From assembly GCF_018260405.1 (NCBI RefSeq), contig NZ_JAGLBG010000004.1:1-64000 (forward strand): a DNA stretch of 64,000 bases, given 5' to 3'. Origin of the DNA: Deinococcus sp. (lineage in GTDB: Bacteria; Deinococcota; Deinococci; Deinococcales; Deinococcaceae). The notes under the pieces were generated by a model. The model was not told the DNA's origin. It saw only the letters and a program-made list of their open reading frames with translations, and made no database searches. A program made the position numbers and the translations under genes. Positions within the stretch are counted from its first letter, which is position 1; each line of letters starts with the position of its first letter. Below, piece after piece: positions 41,931-57,277 of the stretch.

Positions 41931-43298
41931 ATGAAACCCCACAGGTCGCTGATCGTCAAGTCGCCTCTCGGCTGGCTAAGCGTCCTGTTGACGACCTCGG
42001 TGCTGGCGGCTCCCCCGGCCTCTTTAGCGCCCAGCACAGGCGTGTGGATGACCTCGGCGGCAAACACCACTCCGGCGGCGATAGACCCCATTGCTCCGGC
42101 ACAGCAGTTGTTCGATCAGGTCAATGAACTGGTCGAACAGAATTACGGCGGTCTCAGTCAGGTCGACCGCTTCAAACTGGCGCGGGAATATCAAACTCGC
42201 CTGAATACAGTGTGTATGAATGTCGCCCAGAGCTGCCCGGTCACCACAGCCTACCCGGTGATCGCCGCCGAAATCACGGCGCTGGGAGACGAGCACAGCT
42301 ACTTCCAGACGCCCGAGGACTTTGAGGATTTTTTGACTACTGCCACAGGCGGTGAGCGCAGACAGTTTGGGGTCAAATTGGCCGAGCTGGACGGACAAAA
42401 CCGGGTCATTCTGGAAGTCGTGCCCGAGAGTGCGGCCCAGAAAGCCGGACTGAGGCGCGGCGACGTGTTGCAGACCATAGACGGCAAACCGTACACATAC
42501 GACAACCTGCACGCGGCGCGGCTGGCCGGAAAAACCATCCAACTGGGGTTGAACCGGGGGGATCAGCGGCTCCAACTGACCATCACGCCTCTTGAAAGCA
42601 GTACGCGTGACCTGCCCCGACTGAGCTATACCGGGCCCCATCAGGACATCGCAGTGCTGCGGATTCCGACTTTCCTCTCGGGGGGGGGCGTGGCGCAGCG
42701 AGTGCATGACCTGGTCGGTCAGGCCCAGGCCAGGCACGCCAGCGGCATGATCGTGGACCTGCGGGGCGATACCGGCGGCAGTCTGAGCGAATGTGACCGC
42801 GCCGTGAGCGCCTTCGTACCGGACTTTACCCGCATTTCCCGGACCAGCGATGGGAATGTCCGCACGCGTGTCAGCCGTGGTCTGCGCCTCGAAGATGGGC
42901 AGGCCGTGGGCAGCGTGCGTAACCCCAGGCTCTGGACCGGGCCGCTGGCGGTGCTGGTCGATCAGGCCAGTGCGTCGTGCAGCGAGTTTTTTGCTTACGA
43001 AGTGCAGTACGCCAGGCGCGGCCCGATCATCGGTGAAGACACGGCGGGCGTCGGGAACACCGCCACACGCATCTTCGCGCTTCCGGACAATGCGGCCCTG
43101 CAACTGACCATCACCAATTACGCTAAACCGGACGGCACTCCCTACCCGGTTCGGATCATCCCAGACCAGCGCCGCACACAGAACGAGGACGATCTTCGCC
43201 GCCTGACCCGTGGCGAAGATACCCTGCTGAACCTGGCGGTGCAGGCATTAGCCACAGCCCCGAGTATGGCCCTGGACCCGGATCATCGCCCCAACTGA
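41931..43298 (+). CDS. Secreted S41-family peptidase with PDZ domain
   Basis: 455-residue envelope protein starting with a signal peptide (KSPLGWLSVLLTTSVLAAPPAS). A helical N-domain is followed by a PDZ domain (about 140-220; AAQKAGLRRGDVLQTIDG). The S41 core has IVDLRGDTGGSLSECDRAVSAFV and the probable nucleophile region QASASCSEFFAYE. In the ctpA-type enzymes a Lys follows in GEKTFGKG. Here the segment reads GEDTAGVGN, without the Lys, as in tricorn/IRBP-like relatives. It is probably a different S41 subgroup with another base, not a dead enzyme. The start has a GGGAGCACC site. Confidence 0.8.
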   Translation: MKPHRSLIVKSPLGWLSVLLTTSVLAAPPASLAPSTGVWMTSAANTTPAAIDPIAPAQQLFDQVNELVEQNYGGLSQVDRFKLAREYQTRLNTVCMNVAQSCPVTTAYPVIAAEITALGDEHSYFQTPEDFEDFLTTATGGERRQFGVKLAELDGQNRVILEVVPESAAQKAGLRRGDVLQTIDGKPYTYDNLHAARLAGKTIQLGLNRGDQRLQLTITPLESSTRDLPRLSYTGPHQDIAVLRIPTFLSGGGVAQRVHDLVGQAQARHASGMIVDLRGDTGGSLSECDRAVSAFVPDFTRISRTSDGNVRTRVSRGLRLEDGQAVGSVRNPRLWTGPLAVLVDQASASCSEFFAYEVQYARRGPIIGEDTAGVGNTATRIFALPDNAALQLTITNYAKPDGTPYPVRIIPDQRRTQNEDDLRRLTRGEDTLLNLAVQALATAPSMALDPDHRPN

Positions 43299-43397
43299 CC
43301 GCAGCTGTCAGCCATATGATCGGAAATGAGAAAAAAGCGGCGATGGCCTGAAGCTCACCGGAAACTGCTCTCTAGCTTCAGGCGGCACACTAGAGCT

Positions 43398-44081
43398 ATG
43401 AACAATCAGAACCTAGCCCGTACAGGACTTGTTGCAACCACCATGGCCCTCTTCCTGACGGCCTGTGGGGGCGGCGGCTCAAGCAAGACACCGCCCCAGC
43501 CAGCTGAACAGACTGGAAGTCTCTACGGCCAGTTGCAGGGCACTACGGCCACCACTGTGCGCCCTATGGCCCAGATCGTCGAGGGACCGGAATTCGTGGC
43601 GACCGTGAACGCGCAGCAGCAGTTTAGTCTGGCCCTGCCACCTGCCAGTGTAGTCGAGGGCAAATATAACAGTGATCTGATCGCGCTCAGTGACGTGTTT
43701 ACGGGCTGTACGCTGACGCCCGCCACGGACGTCAAAGTGATGCTGCTGAACAGTTTACAGACCAATACCAACCAGGAGCTAAAAGCCATCAGCTACCTCA
43801 ACGGTGCCAAAACCTATACCTACTGGTGGTTTGCCAACAAAACGGCGACCACAACGGTCAACGGCTCTTGCCTGGCTGGAACCTTCAACAACCGGAGCCT
43901 AAGCCTCGTGCATGGCTGGAACAAGATTACCTGGACCACCAACGGCCAATCCGTCGACCTGAATGCTCAGGCTCCGACCAGTGACCGCCAAGTGTGGACG
44001 CCGACCAGCCTGGAAGGCCAGACCGTTCACGCCGATTTCGACCTGCCCTGGCGTCAGCTGGATAAATACAAGACCCGCTGA
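43398..44081 (+). CDS. Putative lipoprotein, function unknown
   Basis: 227-residue protein with a lipoprotein signal peptide: basic NNQNLARTG, a hydrophobic core, then LTACGGGGSS, giving Cys as lipidation site at residue 24. The mature part is beta-rich with a SLYGQLQGTTATTVRPMAQI segment, a carboxypeptidase-regulatory-like or fibronectin-like feel. It includes several paired aromatic blocks (KTYTYWWFANKTATTTVNGSC). No family assigned. Met 43398 is chosen because the upstream 24 residues (from 43326) are basic and hide the signal peptide. Confidence 0.7.
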   Translation: MNNQNLARTGLVATTMALFLTACGGGGSSKTPPQPAEQTGSLYGQLQGTTATTVRPMAQIVEGPEFVATVNAQQQFSLALPPASVVEGKYNSDLIALSDVFTGCTLTPATDVKVMLLNSLQTNTNQELKAISYLNGAKTYTYWWFANKTATTTVNGSCLAGTFNNRSLSLVHGWNKITWTTNGQSVDLNAQAPTSDRQVWTPTSLEGQTVHADFDLPWRQLDKYKTR

Positions 44082-44761
44082 AACCAGTATAAGAAGAAGT
44101 CTCCGGTTGGTTACGCCGGGGGCCTCAGCAAGCCTGCCCGCTGTCTTGGACCAAACGGCGGGCGGAATTGAGCGCAGTCCGTCTGAGAGGGTGTTTGAAC
44201 CGAGACTAAAGGGGCAGGTCATCCAGATCAAGCGGGCAAGCCTAACTCGTCCAGATCGTAGACCGGGGACTGGTCGTCCAAGATGTCGCAAGGGTTGCGC
44301 CCCGTCGCTCAGTACCTGACAGGTTGGGTTTCTGGTCGTCCAGAACGTCAACGACGAGAGGCTCACTTCACGCAATGTTTTCTGGATTCAAGCCAATCAA
44401 GCGCTGCATGGCTTAGAGACGAGCAACAATGGGCTTGCACCCAACGTATCGCACGATGCCAGGATTCGGAAAACAGCGTCCTGTAAGGATTCTAGAGCAA
44501 CTTGTTAGGTACTGAGGGTAGGTACATTCCGCTGCCTTTCCTGAACCTCTGGGACGCCGGACTGAACAGGAGTGATGCGCTCACGGGCGGGAACGTTTCT
44601 CTTGGAGATGAGAAGTCTCCTTGAGTTGAAGGGTGAATTGAAAAGCCGCGCGGTGGTATGTGAGACACCCAAAAGCACCGCCAGCTGCCTGGAAAAGTGT
44701 AACGAATCAAGTGCAGCGGGCGGCGAGAGATCAGGGTGTGCTACGGACGTGGCGGCGTCAC
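44082..44761. other. Decayed accessory region, no clear gene
   Basis: 680 bases with no confident gene. It starts with a repeat-family piece (GTCTCCGGTTGGTT to GGCGGAATTGAGCGCAGTCCGT, about 44100-44182). TGGACGACCAG occurs twice on the minus strand (about 44271 and 44335). Several short frames exist on both strands but are interrupted or poor. Base composition is lower in GC than the flanks, consistent with foreign or decayed DNA. Confidence 0.45.
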
Positions 44762-45184
44762 TCAGTTGAGGACCGCTGATGCTGTCTCCGCTGGCTGCTC
44801 GTCCCATTCCTCCCTATGAATTTTCAGGCTATCCCAGTCACTCGTGCCGCGCCACTGGGCTTTCACAACGGCGCAGTGGATAAAGGTCTCTGGGGTTTTC
44901 ATGGCGCCCTCGCCGAACATCACCTGGCTCACTCGCTCGGCGTACTTCATTGTGCTCACGATTACTGCCAACTCGACCGGGATATCTGGACCTAGTGTGA
45001 TCACCAGCTCACAGAGGGCCAGTTCAGACAGTGCAGCCACCTGAACGATTTCCACATTGGGCAGCTGGGCAGCCAGCAGGTGTGCGGAGGTGATCTGAGG
45101 GGTACCAACTGCGACTCTGGTCAAGGCGGCGTGGATAAGCAGCGCAGGTCTGCCTGGCGGACGGGTCTCTTCAAGACGTTTCAT
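44762..45184 (-). CDS. Hypothetical protein in accessory region (140 aa)
   Basis: A 140-residue product from ATG 45184, preceded by a strong GGAGG Shine-Dalgarno 5 bases upstream. It begins MKRLEETRPPGRPALLIHAAL and has an alternating beta/alpha feel (PNVEIVQVAALSELALCELV, PVELAVIVSTMKYAERVSQVMF). No family recognised. The start codon overlaps the stop of a short upstream frame (ATGA), so coupled translation is likely. It lies in a patch next to an integrase remnant and may have arrived with it. Confidence 0.6.
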   Translation of the reverse strand: MKRLEETRPPGRPALLIHAALTRVAVGTPQITSAHLLAAQLPNVEIVQVAALSELALCELVITLGPDIPVELAVIVSTMKYAERVSQVMFGEGAMKTPETFIHCAVVKAQWRGTSDWDSLKIHREEWDEQPAETASAVLN

Positions 45185-45363
45185 AGGGCCTCCGGGAAGG
45201 GGAAGGCTAAGGCATTCGTCAGCCCCGGAACATCCGCCTTCTGGCCTAGGCGTTGGGGGGGGAACACACCCTTGAAGCTGACAACATGGTCTAGCTGGAG
45301 CTCGAGCAGGCTGCCGGGCGCAAGCTCTCCAGACGCCCGGACAAGCGAGCACCTCAGTCTCAA
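45181..45363 (-). pseudogene. Short frame coupled to the 140-aa gene, perhaps a remnant
   Basis: A 60-residue frame from TTG 45363 with ELAPGSLLELQLDHVVSFKG and a good-looking end, overlapping the next gene by ATGA. The upstream frame is blocked by a stop 3 bases before. Another frame upstream reads MKGKHDLIETEVLACPG, which could be the true N-terminus. A run of 8 C on the minus strand near 45255 is a frameshift-prone site. Likely a frameshifted gene; weak evidence. Confidence 0.35.
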
Positions 45364-45567
45364 TCAGGTCGTGTTTTCCTTTCATCAGACTCGACCTGTG
45401 CCACGCGCCAGAGCTGGATTGCGAGAATGATCTCGTGAACCTGTATGCCCAGTTAATGGGGGAACTTATACCAATCCTCAGAACTATGGTGTCATAAAAG
45501 CGTGCCGAACGCTTAGGCGCCAAAATAGCGCAGCCAGACGAAGTTCTTTAGCCCTTAGACCCTTCGA

Positions 45568-45768
45568 TCACCAAATGACAATTATTATGGCGTTTGGTAT
45601 CACAAGCCGCAGGGTGATGCCGTTCTTGGTCAGGTGCTCACCAGTATGGCTGAGGAACAGGCCCTGAACACCAGCATGCGAAGGGCGCCGCTCATACAGC
45701 ACGTCATCCAGTGGACATATTGGCTCTTTTTGGCGAGATTTCAGGTCATTTTGGGGGCACCCGATCAC
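45568..45768 (-). pseudogene. Tyrosine recombinase (integrase) fragment
   Basis: A 66-residue remnant whose middle reads KSRQKEPICPLDDVLYERR then GLFLSHTGEHLTKNGITLRL. This matches the part of tyrosine recombinases with basic K-x-R-x-P and the LFLS..G.xLTxNG region between the catalytic Arg and the HxxR. The rest, including HxxR and the nucleophilic Tyr, is missing, so it is inactive. It lies about 70 bases from the 3' end of tRNA-Asn, the classic place for an integrated island. Confidence 0.6.
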
Positions 45769-45800
45769 AGCTGACGCGCAGACGCCAGAAGCCCAAAACG

Positions 45801-45824
45801 AAAAATCCCCGCCAGTGACGGGGA
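45801..45824 (-). terminator. Intrinsic terminator after tRNA-Asn
   Basis: On the minus strand TCCCCGTCACTGGCGGGGA is followed by TTTTT. It lies 10 bases downstream of the tRNA 3' end, in the transcribed direction. Confidence 0.8.
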
Positions 45825-45834
45825 AGTTTATGTA

Positions 45835-45909
45835 TGGCTCGGCAGGTAGGGGTCGAACCTACGACCATTCGATTAACAGTCGAACGCTCTGCCACTGAGC
45901 TACTGCCGA
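45835..45909 (-). tRNA. tRNA-Asn (GTT), CCA encoded
   Basis: 75-base cloverleaf with acceptor TCGGCAG pairing CTGCCGA, a D arm with GCTCAGTGGCAGAGC, an anticodon loop CTGTTAA (anticodon GTT), the T arm TAGGTTCGACCCCTA and an encoded CCA at 45835-45837. It is on the minus strand, and its 3' end faces the integrase remnant. Confidence 0.97.
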
Positions 45910-46031
45910 ATACGCTGTGCTGGAGTAGAGAACCAGGCACTGTGGCTGGCCGTTTCCGGCGCGAGAGGGATAGTAGCACGCCTTTTCCCGTTCGTGCAAG
46001 CCCCCCTGCTCCGGCTCCCCCCTGCCCCAGC

Positions 46032-46559
46032 TCAGGCTTGTGCGCCGCCCGGCATGATAGTCCCGGGATTGACGCCGAGTCGCCGAAAGGCCTCATCCCA
46101 GCGTTCGGCAGCGGCAACCTGCCAGAGCAAATCAGGCGTGTCCTGCTCGACCCACAGCCACACGCCTTGACGGGCTTCCTGGGCCAGTTGCCCCTGTCCC
46201 CAGCCGGTGTAGCCCAGCACGAGCATGTAAGTCTGCTTGCTATCCATGACTGCCCGCAACACTTCCAGACTGCTGCTCATATAGAGCCCCGCTACCAGTT
46301 CGACCTCGCCTTCAAACCCGACAGAGCGCTGATAAAGGCACCAGCCCAGCGTCGGATCGACCGGGCCGCCCAACCAGGCCTGCTCATATTGCCCCGGAGC
46401 ATCGGCCATCAGCTCCGAAACGGTTTGCGGCGTTTGGAGATTGATAATAAGCCCCAGAGCGCCCTGCTCGTCGTGTTCCAGCAGCAGAATCACGGCGTTC
46501 TCGAACAGCTCACCTCGCAAATGAGGACTGGCAGCCAAGAAGGTAAGAGGGCCTGACAT
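46032..46559 (-). CDS. yqgE: YqgE/AlgH family protein
   Basis: 175-residue protein of the YqgE/AlgH family (DUF179), a conserved single-domain fold of unclear biochemical function. The typical sequence is present: LTFLAASPHLRGELFENAVILLLEHDEQGALGLIINL, then AWLGGPVDPTLGWCLYQ and MLVLGYTGWGQGQLAQEARQGVWL. ATG 46559 is favoured, with GGGGGC just upstream; ATG 46586 or 46604 are alternatives. Downstream of a perfect inverted repeat at 46651-46682 that may be its operator. Confidence 0.88.
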   Translation of the reverse strand: MSGPLTFLAASPHLRGELFENAVILLLEHDEQGALGLIINLQTPQTVSELMADAPGQYEQAWLGGPVDPTLGWCLYQRSVGFEGEVELVAGLYMSSSLEVLRAVMDSKQTYMLVLGYTGWGQGQLAQEARQGVWLWVEQDTPDLLWQVAAAERWDEAFRRLGVNPGTIMPGGAQA

Positions 46560-46650
46560 TGCCCCCAGCATACCGAGTCGGGTCATGAAAAACCCACCTA
46601 GCATCTTAAGGTGGGCGGCACGCTGGTTATCCCTCTACCTTGGCTTCTTC

Positions 46651-46682
46651 CAAGTTATGCATAACGGGTCATGCATAACTTG
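46651..46682. promoter_or_regulatory. Perfect 12-bp inverted repeat, operator candidate
   Basis: CAAGTTATGCAT (46651-46662), 8-base spacer AACGGGTC, ATGCATAACTTG (46671-46682). The repeat is perfect and AT-rich in a GC-rich genome, with no T-run after it, so it looks like a regulator binding site rather than a terminator. It is about 90 bases upstream of yqgE (minus strand) and 80 bases after the lon stop. The regulator is unknown. Confidence 0.6.
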
Positions 46683-46761
46683 CGTCTACGCGGTCGGTCT
46701 CCTCTTGGCCCGCCGCTTCGCCTACTCCTGACCCCAGTTCCCCGAGACCGGGTGCCAAAGC

Positions 46762-49233
<2,472 letters not shown>

Positions 49234-49283
49234 TTTGACTCCTTTCGCCCGCCGGAGCGGAACGGGGTCGCCTGGAATAACAG

Positions 49284-49326
49284 GAAACTTGAGTGTGACT
49301 ATATCAAGTTTCAGGTGTCCCGACAA
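49284..49326 (-). promoter_or_regulatory. lon promoter with HAIR-like (HspR) operator
   Basis: On the minus strand TTGTCG (49321-49326) and TATAGT (49298-49303) are separated by 17 bases, a good sigma-70-type promoter. Over its -10 lies the inverted repeat GAAACTTGA-N11-TCAAGTTTC (49284-49312). Within it CTTGAGT-N7-TATCAAG (49288-49308) differs from the HspR consensus CTTGAGT-N7-ACTCAAG at two positions. lon is a known member of HspR regulons in Deinococcus. Repression by HspR is inferred. Confidence 0.78.
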
Positions 49327-49442
49327 GTGAAGCCGAGGGTAGGCCATTTGGCCTAAAAGCCGTCTGCTACGCCAAAAATGCACACCGCAAGTCTGATCGC
49401 GCCCTCATCCGGCCCTGAGCGAAGGTTTAGGGATGAGGGGTA

Positions 49443-49577
49443 ATACGGATTCCGCTAAATTCCGCCACAGTCGGGAAGACACTGCCTGCGGCTCCATACC
49501 GCGAAACCCGTATGTTGTTCCTACTCGCATCCGCTCGGATTGATTCGGAACTGCACCAAATCAATCGGAATCCGTAT
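49443..49577. repeat. ATACGGATTCCG-family repeat, full copy C3 (135 bp)
   Basis: Bounded by ATACGGATTCCG and CGGAATCCGTAT. It includes internal CCGCGAAACCCGTATG and GCATCCGCTCGGATTGATTC. It is the longest copy and a template for the shorter C1 and C2. It lies in the 532-base lon-treY gap. The gap also carries a CCCTCATCC/GGATGAGGG hairpin near 49400-49440. Confidence 0.8.
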
Positions 49578-49620
49578 AAGGGTGTAGGCCGCACCGTTTA
49601 TACAGAGTTTGCAGAATCGG

Positions 49621-49720
49621 CCTGTTGCAAAGTGGGGGTCGGGCCGCCCCAAGTCCCCGCTTTTGCCGAGCGGGGCGCGTAGGAGCAAATCTAATGCGCG
49701 ACTTTTGCAAGAGGTCTATT
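49621..49720 (-). repeat. AATAGACC-family repeat, copy B4
   Basis: Inverted copy of B2. On the minus strand it starts AATAGACCTCTTGCAAAAGT and ends GACCCCCACTTTGCAACAGG, with its left arm complete and its right end degraded. It shows what the B2 element looks like without the nested A2. Confidence 0.7.
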
Positions 49721-49765
49721 GGCAGTCCGTATTACAGCTACTGCTCACCCAATACCGCGCACCTC

Positions 49766-52698
49766 CTACTCCCGCACCAGCAGAGCCAAGGGAAAGTCCT
49801 CCAGCACTTTTGCCAGCGGCACTTTCGCGGCGCGTACCCGCAACGTCTCACCGGTCAAAACATTGGTATAAGTTCCGGCGGCGGGCAGCGTTAGCGTGCT
49901 ATTGCCCCAGCTTTCGCCCAGCGCCCAGGGGTGTTTTTCTTTGGTCAGCGTAAGGGCCAGCCGGGGCGCGACGGTCACGGCGGTCTGTCCTGCGTGCGTG
50001 CGGGCAAAGGCCAGCAGGTACTTTCCGGCCTCAATGGGCTGGTAGTCACCCGCCGCGAACAGTTCCGGATGCGCCCGCCGGGTTTGCAAGGCGGCCCAGG
50101 TTACCAGCGTCTTGACGGCTCCGTCCTCGTAACTATCCAGCAACTTGCGGGTCAGGGCCACGTCGTGACCGCGTTCCAGTCGCGCCAGCACGCGCCCGTG
50201 CGCCGGGTAATCTACCGGGCGGCGGTTATCGGGGTCAACGAGGCTCTGGTTCCAGCCCTCGCAGCCCTGGTAGGTGTCGGGCACGCCGGGGGCGGTCAGA
50301 CGCACCAGCGCGGCGCTGAGGCCGTTCTGCGCTCCATACGGGCTGATGCGGCGGTGAACTTCGCCCAGGCTGCTCATAAACTCCGGGTGCGTCAGCAGCT
50401 GCCGGGTAAACTGCTCCAGCGCGGCTTCGTAGCCCTCGTCGGGGGTGGCCCAGCTGGTTCGCAGCTTGGCTTCCCGCGCCGCCTTTTGCATATAGGCGGC
50501 CATTCGGTCTGGGAAATCGGTCAGGTCACCACCCAGCGGATAGGCCCCCAGCACGTTTTGCAGCAGCACATACACGTCCAGCAGGGTCGGCGCGTGCGTA
50601 TCGTCCAGGCGGGTTTGCAGGTCGTTGAACAGGCGGTTCCACTGGCTCAAGAAGGCGGCCCAGCCCTGCGGAAGCTCGCTGAGGACGCTGATTCTGGCGC
50701 GGGTGTCCTCGCCGCGTTTGGTGTCGTGGGTGCTGCCCGCCAGCATCGCGTGGGGCCACTTTTTGGCCCGTTCGCGTGCCAGTGCGTGAAAGACCTTAAC
50801 CGGTGTGCCGAAATGCGCCGGGTCACTGCCCACCTCGTTCAGCGAGAGCAGGCGGGCGTAGCGGTAGAACGCCGTGTCCTCGGCCCCTTTCGCGGTGACT
50901 GGCCCGGTGAGCTGCTGAAACTTGAGGGCAAAGTCGGCGTAGGCGGCCCGCGTCGGCGCGTCGGGGGCATTCAGCGTCAGAACAGCGTGCAGGAACTCAA
51001 ATACTGACGGGTCGAGCGGTGTGCCGTCAGTGCGGTTGTGCGCTCTGGCGTCGTGTATGGCCTGGGCAATCCGGGCGTCGTCATTGGGTTCGCGCTGACC
51101 GTCGGGGCGAACGTAACTGCGGTAGACCGGAAAGCTGGCAATCACCCCGCGCAAGGCCCCCCGCAGCGTGCTAAGCGTAAAATCCCGCGAGTGCGGCCCC
51201 GTTTCGGCCAGCTGTTCCAGATGCTCGGCCAGCACGTTGACCTCGCCGGGCAACGACACGCGCTGAATTAGCAGTTTGCTCCGGTACAGGTGCGCCGGGT
51301 AGGCCTCGCGGTCACCGGTAAAACGCCGGTAGATAGCCCCCAGTTCGTCCTCGTTGGCCTGGTCCACGAAGACGCCGCCCAGCTGCGCCAGAAAGTCGTA
51401 GCCGGTGGTGCCGTGAACGGCCCAGTCGGGCGGAAGTTGCTCGCCGGGTTCCAGGATTTTCTCGGCGACCACATAAAGACCCCTCTGCGCTTCGGGCTTC
51501 TCGCCTGAGAAGGAAGACAGCAACTCTCCCGGCTCCCTTTTCAGGGCAGCTGCCAGCGAAACCGTCTGGGGGGCAAGCGCTTCCCCAGCCCCCGCCTGTA
51601 AAGCCGCAAAATACCCCGCCGGGTCGTACAGCCCGTCGGTGTGGTCAAGGCGCACGCCCTGCACCACGCCCCCGCGCAGCAGTTCAAACAGCAGCGAGTG
51701 CGCCCACTCAAATACGCGGGGGTCTTCCATCCGCAGCGCCGCGAGATCATTGATGTCAAAAAAGCGGCGGTAGTTGATCTCCTCGGCGGCGACTTTCCAG
51801 TACGCCAGACGGTAATTCTGCTCGGCCACCAGCGCGTCCAGACGCTTAGGGTCGGCGTTGATAGCGTCCAGGGTGCGGCGCACGGCCTCGCGCACGGGTT
51901 TGGAAGTTTCCAGCAGCGTCCCCAGGCGGCGCGAGGCCACGTCCACCTCCTGGGCGCGGGCGAGGCAGTCATCGTCGGAAAGGCTAGCCTCGGTGCTGCG
52001 CGGCAGGGTCTGAAGGCTGCGGGTGATGCTGGCAAGTTCTGCGCGGTGCAGGTCGCCCGCGCGGGCGGGGAAGTCGTCTAGCGCCCCGGCCAGCAGCTGG
52101 GCCACGCTGCGGGGCGAGAGGGGCAGATTTCTGTCCCAGTACGCCAGCACAAACCGCTGGCCCGTCCAGTGGATCTGCAATTCGCCGCGCTCCAGCACGC
52201 GCCCGTACTGGTCGCCCAGCGTGGGGAGCAGCACCTTGCCTTCCAGCGCCCGCTTGAGCGGCTGCCACGCAATGTCAAAAAAGTGGGCGTAGCGGCTGGC
52301 CTGCCCGTGTTGCAGCACATCCTCCCAGTACGGGTTATGGCCGCCCGCAATGCCCATATGGTTCGGCACAAAGTCCACCACCAGCCCCAGCCCCAGCTCG
52401 TGCGCCCGCGCCGCGAACCGCCGCAGCCCGCCGAGGCCGCCTAGTTCGGGGTTGACCTGGGTGTGGTCGGTCACGTCGTAGCCGTGCGTGCTGCTGGGGC
52501 TGCTGGCCCAGATGGGCGAGAGGTACACGCCGGTGACGCCCAGCCGCGCCAGATACGGCAGGATTTTCTGCGCGGCGGCGAAGGGGAATCCGGCGTGGAG
52601 CTGAAGGCGGTAGGTGGAGGAAGGTAAGTAGGAAGTAGGGAGTGGGGAACAGGAAAAGGCTTGTGACGCGTGGCTTGTGGCTTGTGGAGGGGTCAGGG

Positions 52699-52702
<4 letters not shown>
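49766..52702 (-). CDS. treY: Malto-oligosyltrehalose synthase (TreY)
   Basis: GH13 enzyme that isomerises the reducing-end glucose of malto-oligosaccharides to an alpha,alpha-1,1 linkage. 978 residues: the (beta/alpha)8 barrel begins at [13 protein letters not shown] (about 30), then [18 protein letters not shown] and [10 protein letters not shown]. The nucleophile Asp is in [13 protein letters not shown]. The C-terminal part has the family's [18 protein letters not shown] and [16 protein letters not shown]. The first ~30 residues are low-complexity, with short DNA tandem repeats (TTGTGGCTTGTGG, GTAGGAAGTAGGG), and do not look native. Its ATG overlaps treZ's stop by 4 bases. Confidence 0.95.
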
Positions 52703-54597
<1,895 letters not shown>

Positions 54598-54721
54598 GAT
54601 TGGCTCCTGTGGCGCGCAGATGGCGTGTGCAGGTCGGCGGGTTAAAAACCGCGCCCTGGCGGTGGCTCAGGGCGTAGGGTCTGTCAAAAGCTGGGCAGCA
54701 GAGTAAGGGGCAGGGGACTTA

Positions 54722-56869
<2,148 letters not shown>

Positions 56870-56923
56870 ACGGTCTAAACTCCTTGATCCAGGCGAGCGA
56901 ACCACCTGATGACTACAGTTTTT

Positions 56924-57078
56924 ATACGGACTCCGGTTCAAAGATGTGCAAACCTTTCAACCCGGAGGGACTTGTAGGGCGGCTCCGCAGAGCAAACAGC
57001 AGAGATAGGGGTTCCGGGTGTGGAATGAGCGCCCCGGTGCCTGGGAGGGTGGTCAACTAAACAGACGGCAGTCCGTAT
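56924..57078. repeat. ATACGGACT-family element upstream of glgX (155 bp)
   Basis: Starts ATACGGACTCCGGTTC and ends ACGGCAGTCCGTAT, so an inverted-ended element. It contains a GCGGCTCCGC motif and no gene. It lies within the 408-base gap between glgX and gntR. The rest (57079-57277) shows no gene and a run of short hairpins near 57110-57170. The glgX promoter must lie between the element and glgX. Confidence 0.55.
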
Positions 57079-57277
57079 TAAAGATACTAAGGAGCTCTTG
57101 CCTACGCGCTCTGCCCCGCAGCTTTGCAAGTCCGTTCGGAGCGGTGATGCAAACATCACCCGGCCGGTTCTTAGAAGCAGAGGCGACTTCAAAGTATTGC
57201 TGTCGGCGCTCCAGGTAAGAAAACGCCACAACGAGATGGCTTGCCGTACCAGACGGCCGTTCACCTTTGAAAGGCGT

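Noticed and set aside
43963..44486. Plus-strand frames in 43963-44486 considered as transposase remnants
   Set aside because: No DDE or other transposase motif could be seen, and frames are short and overlap the lipoprotein gene.
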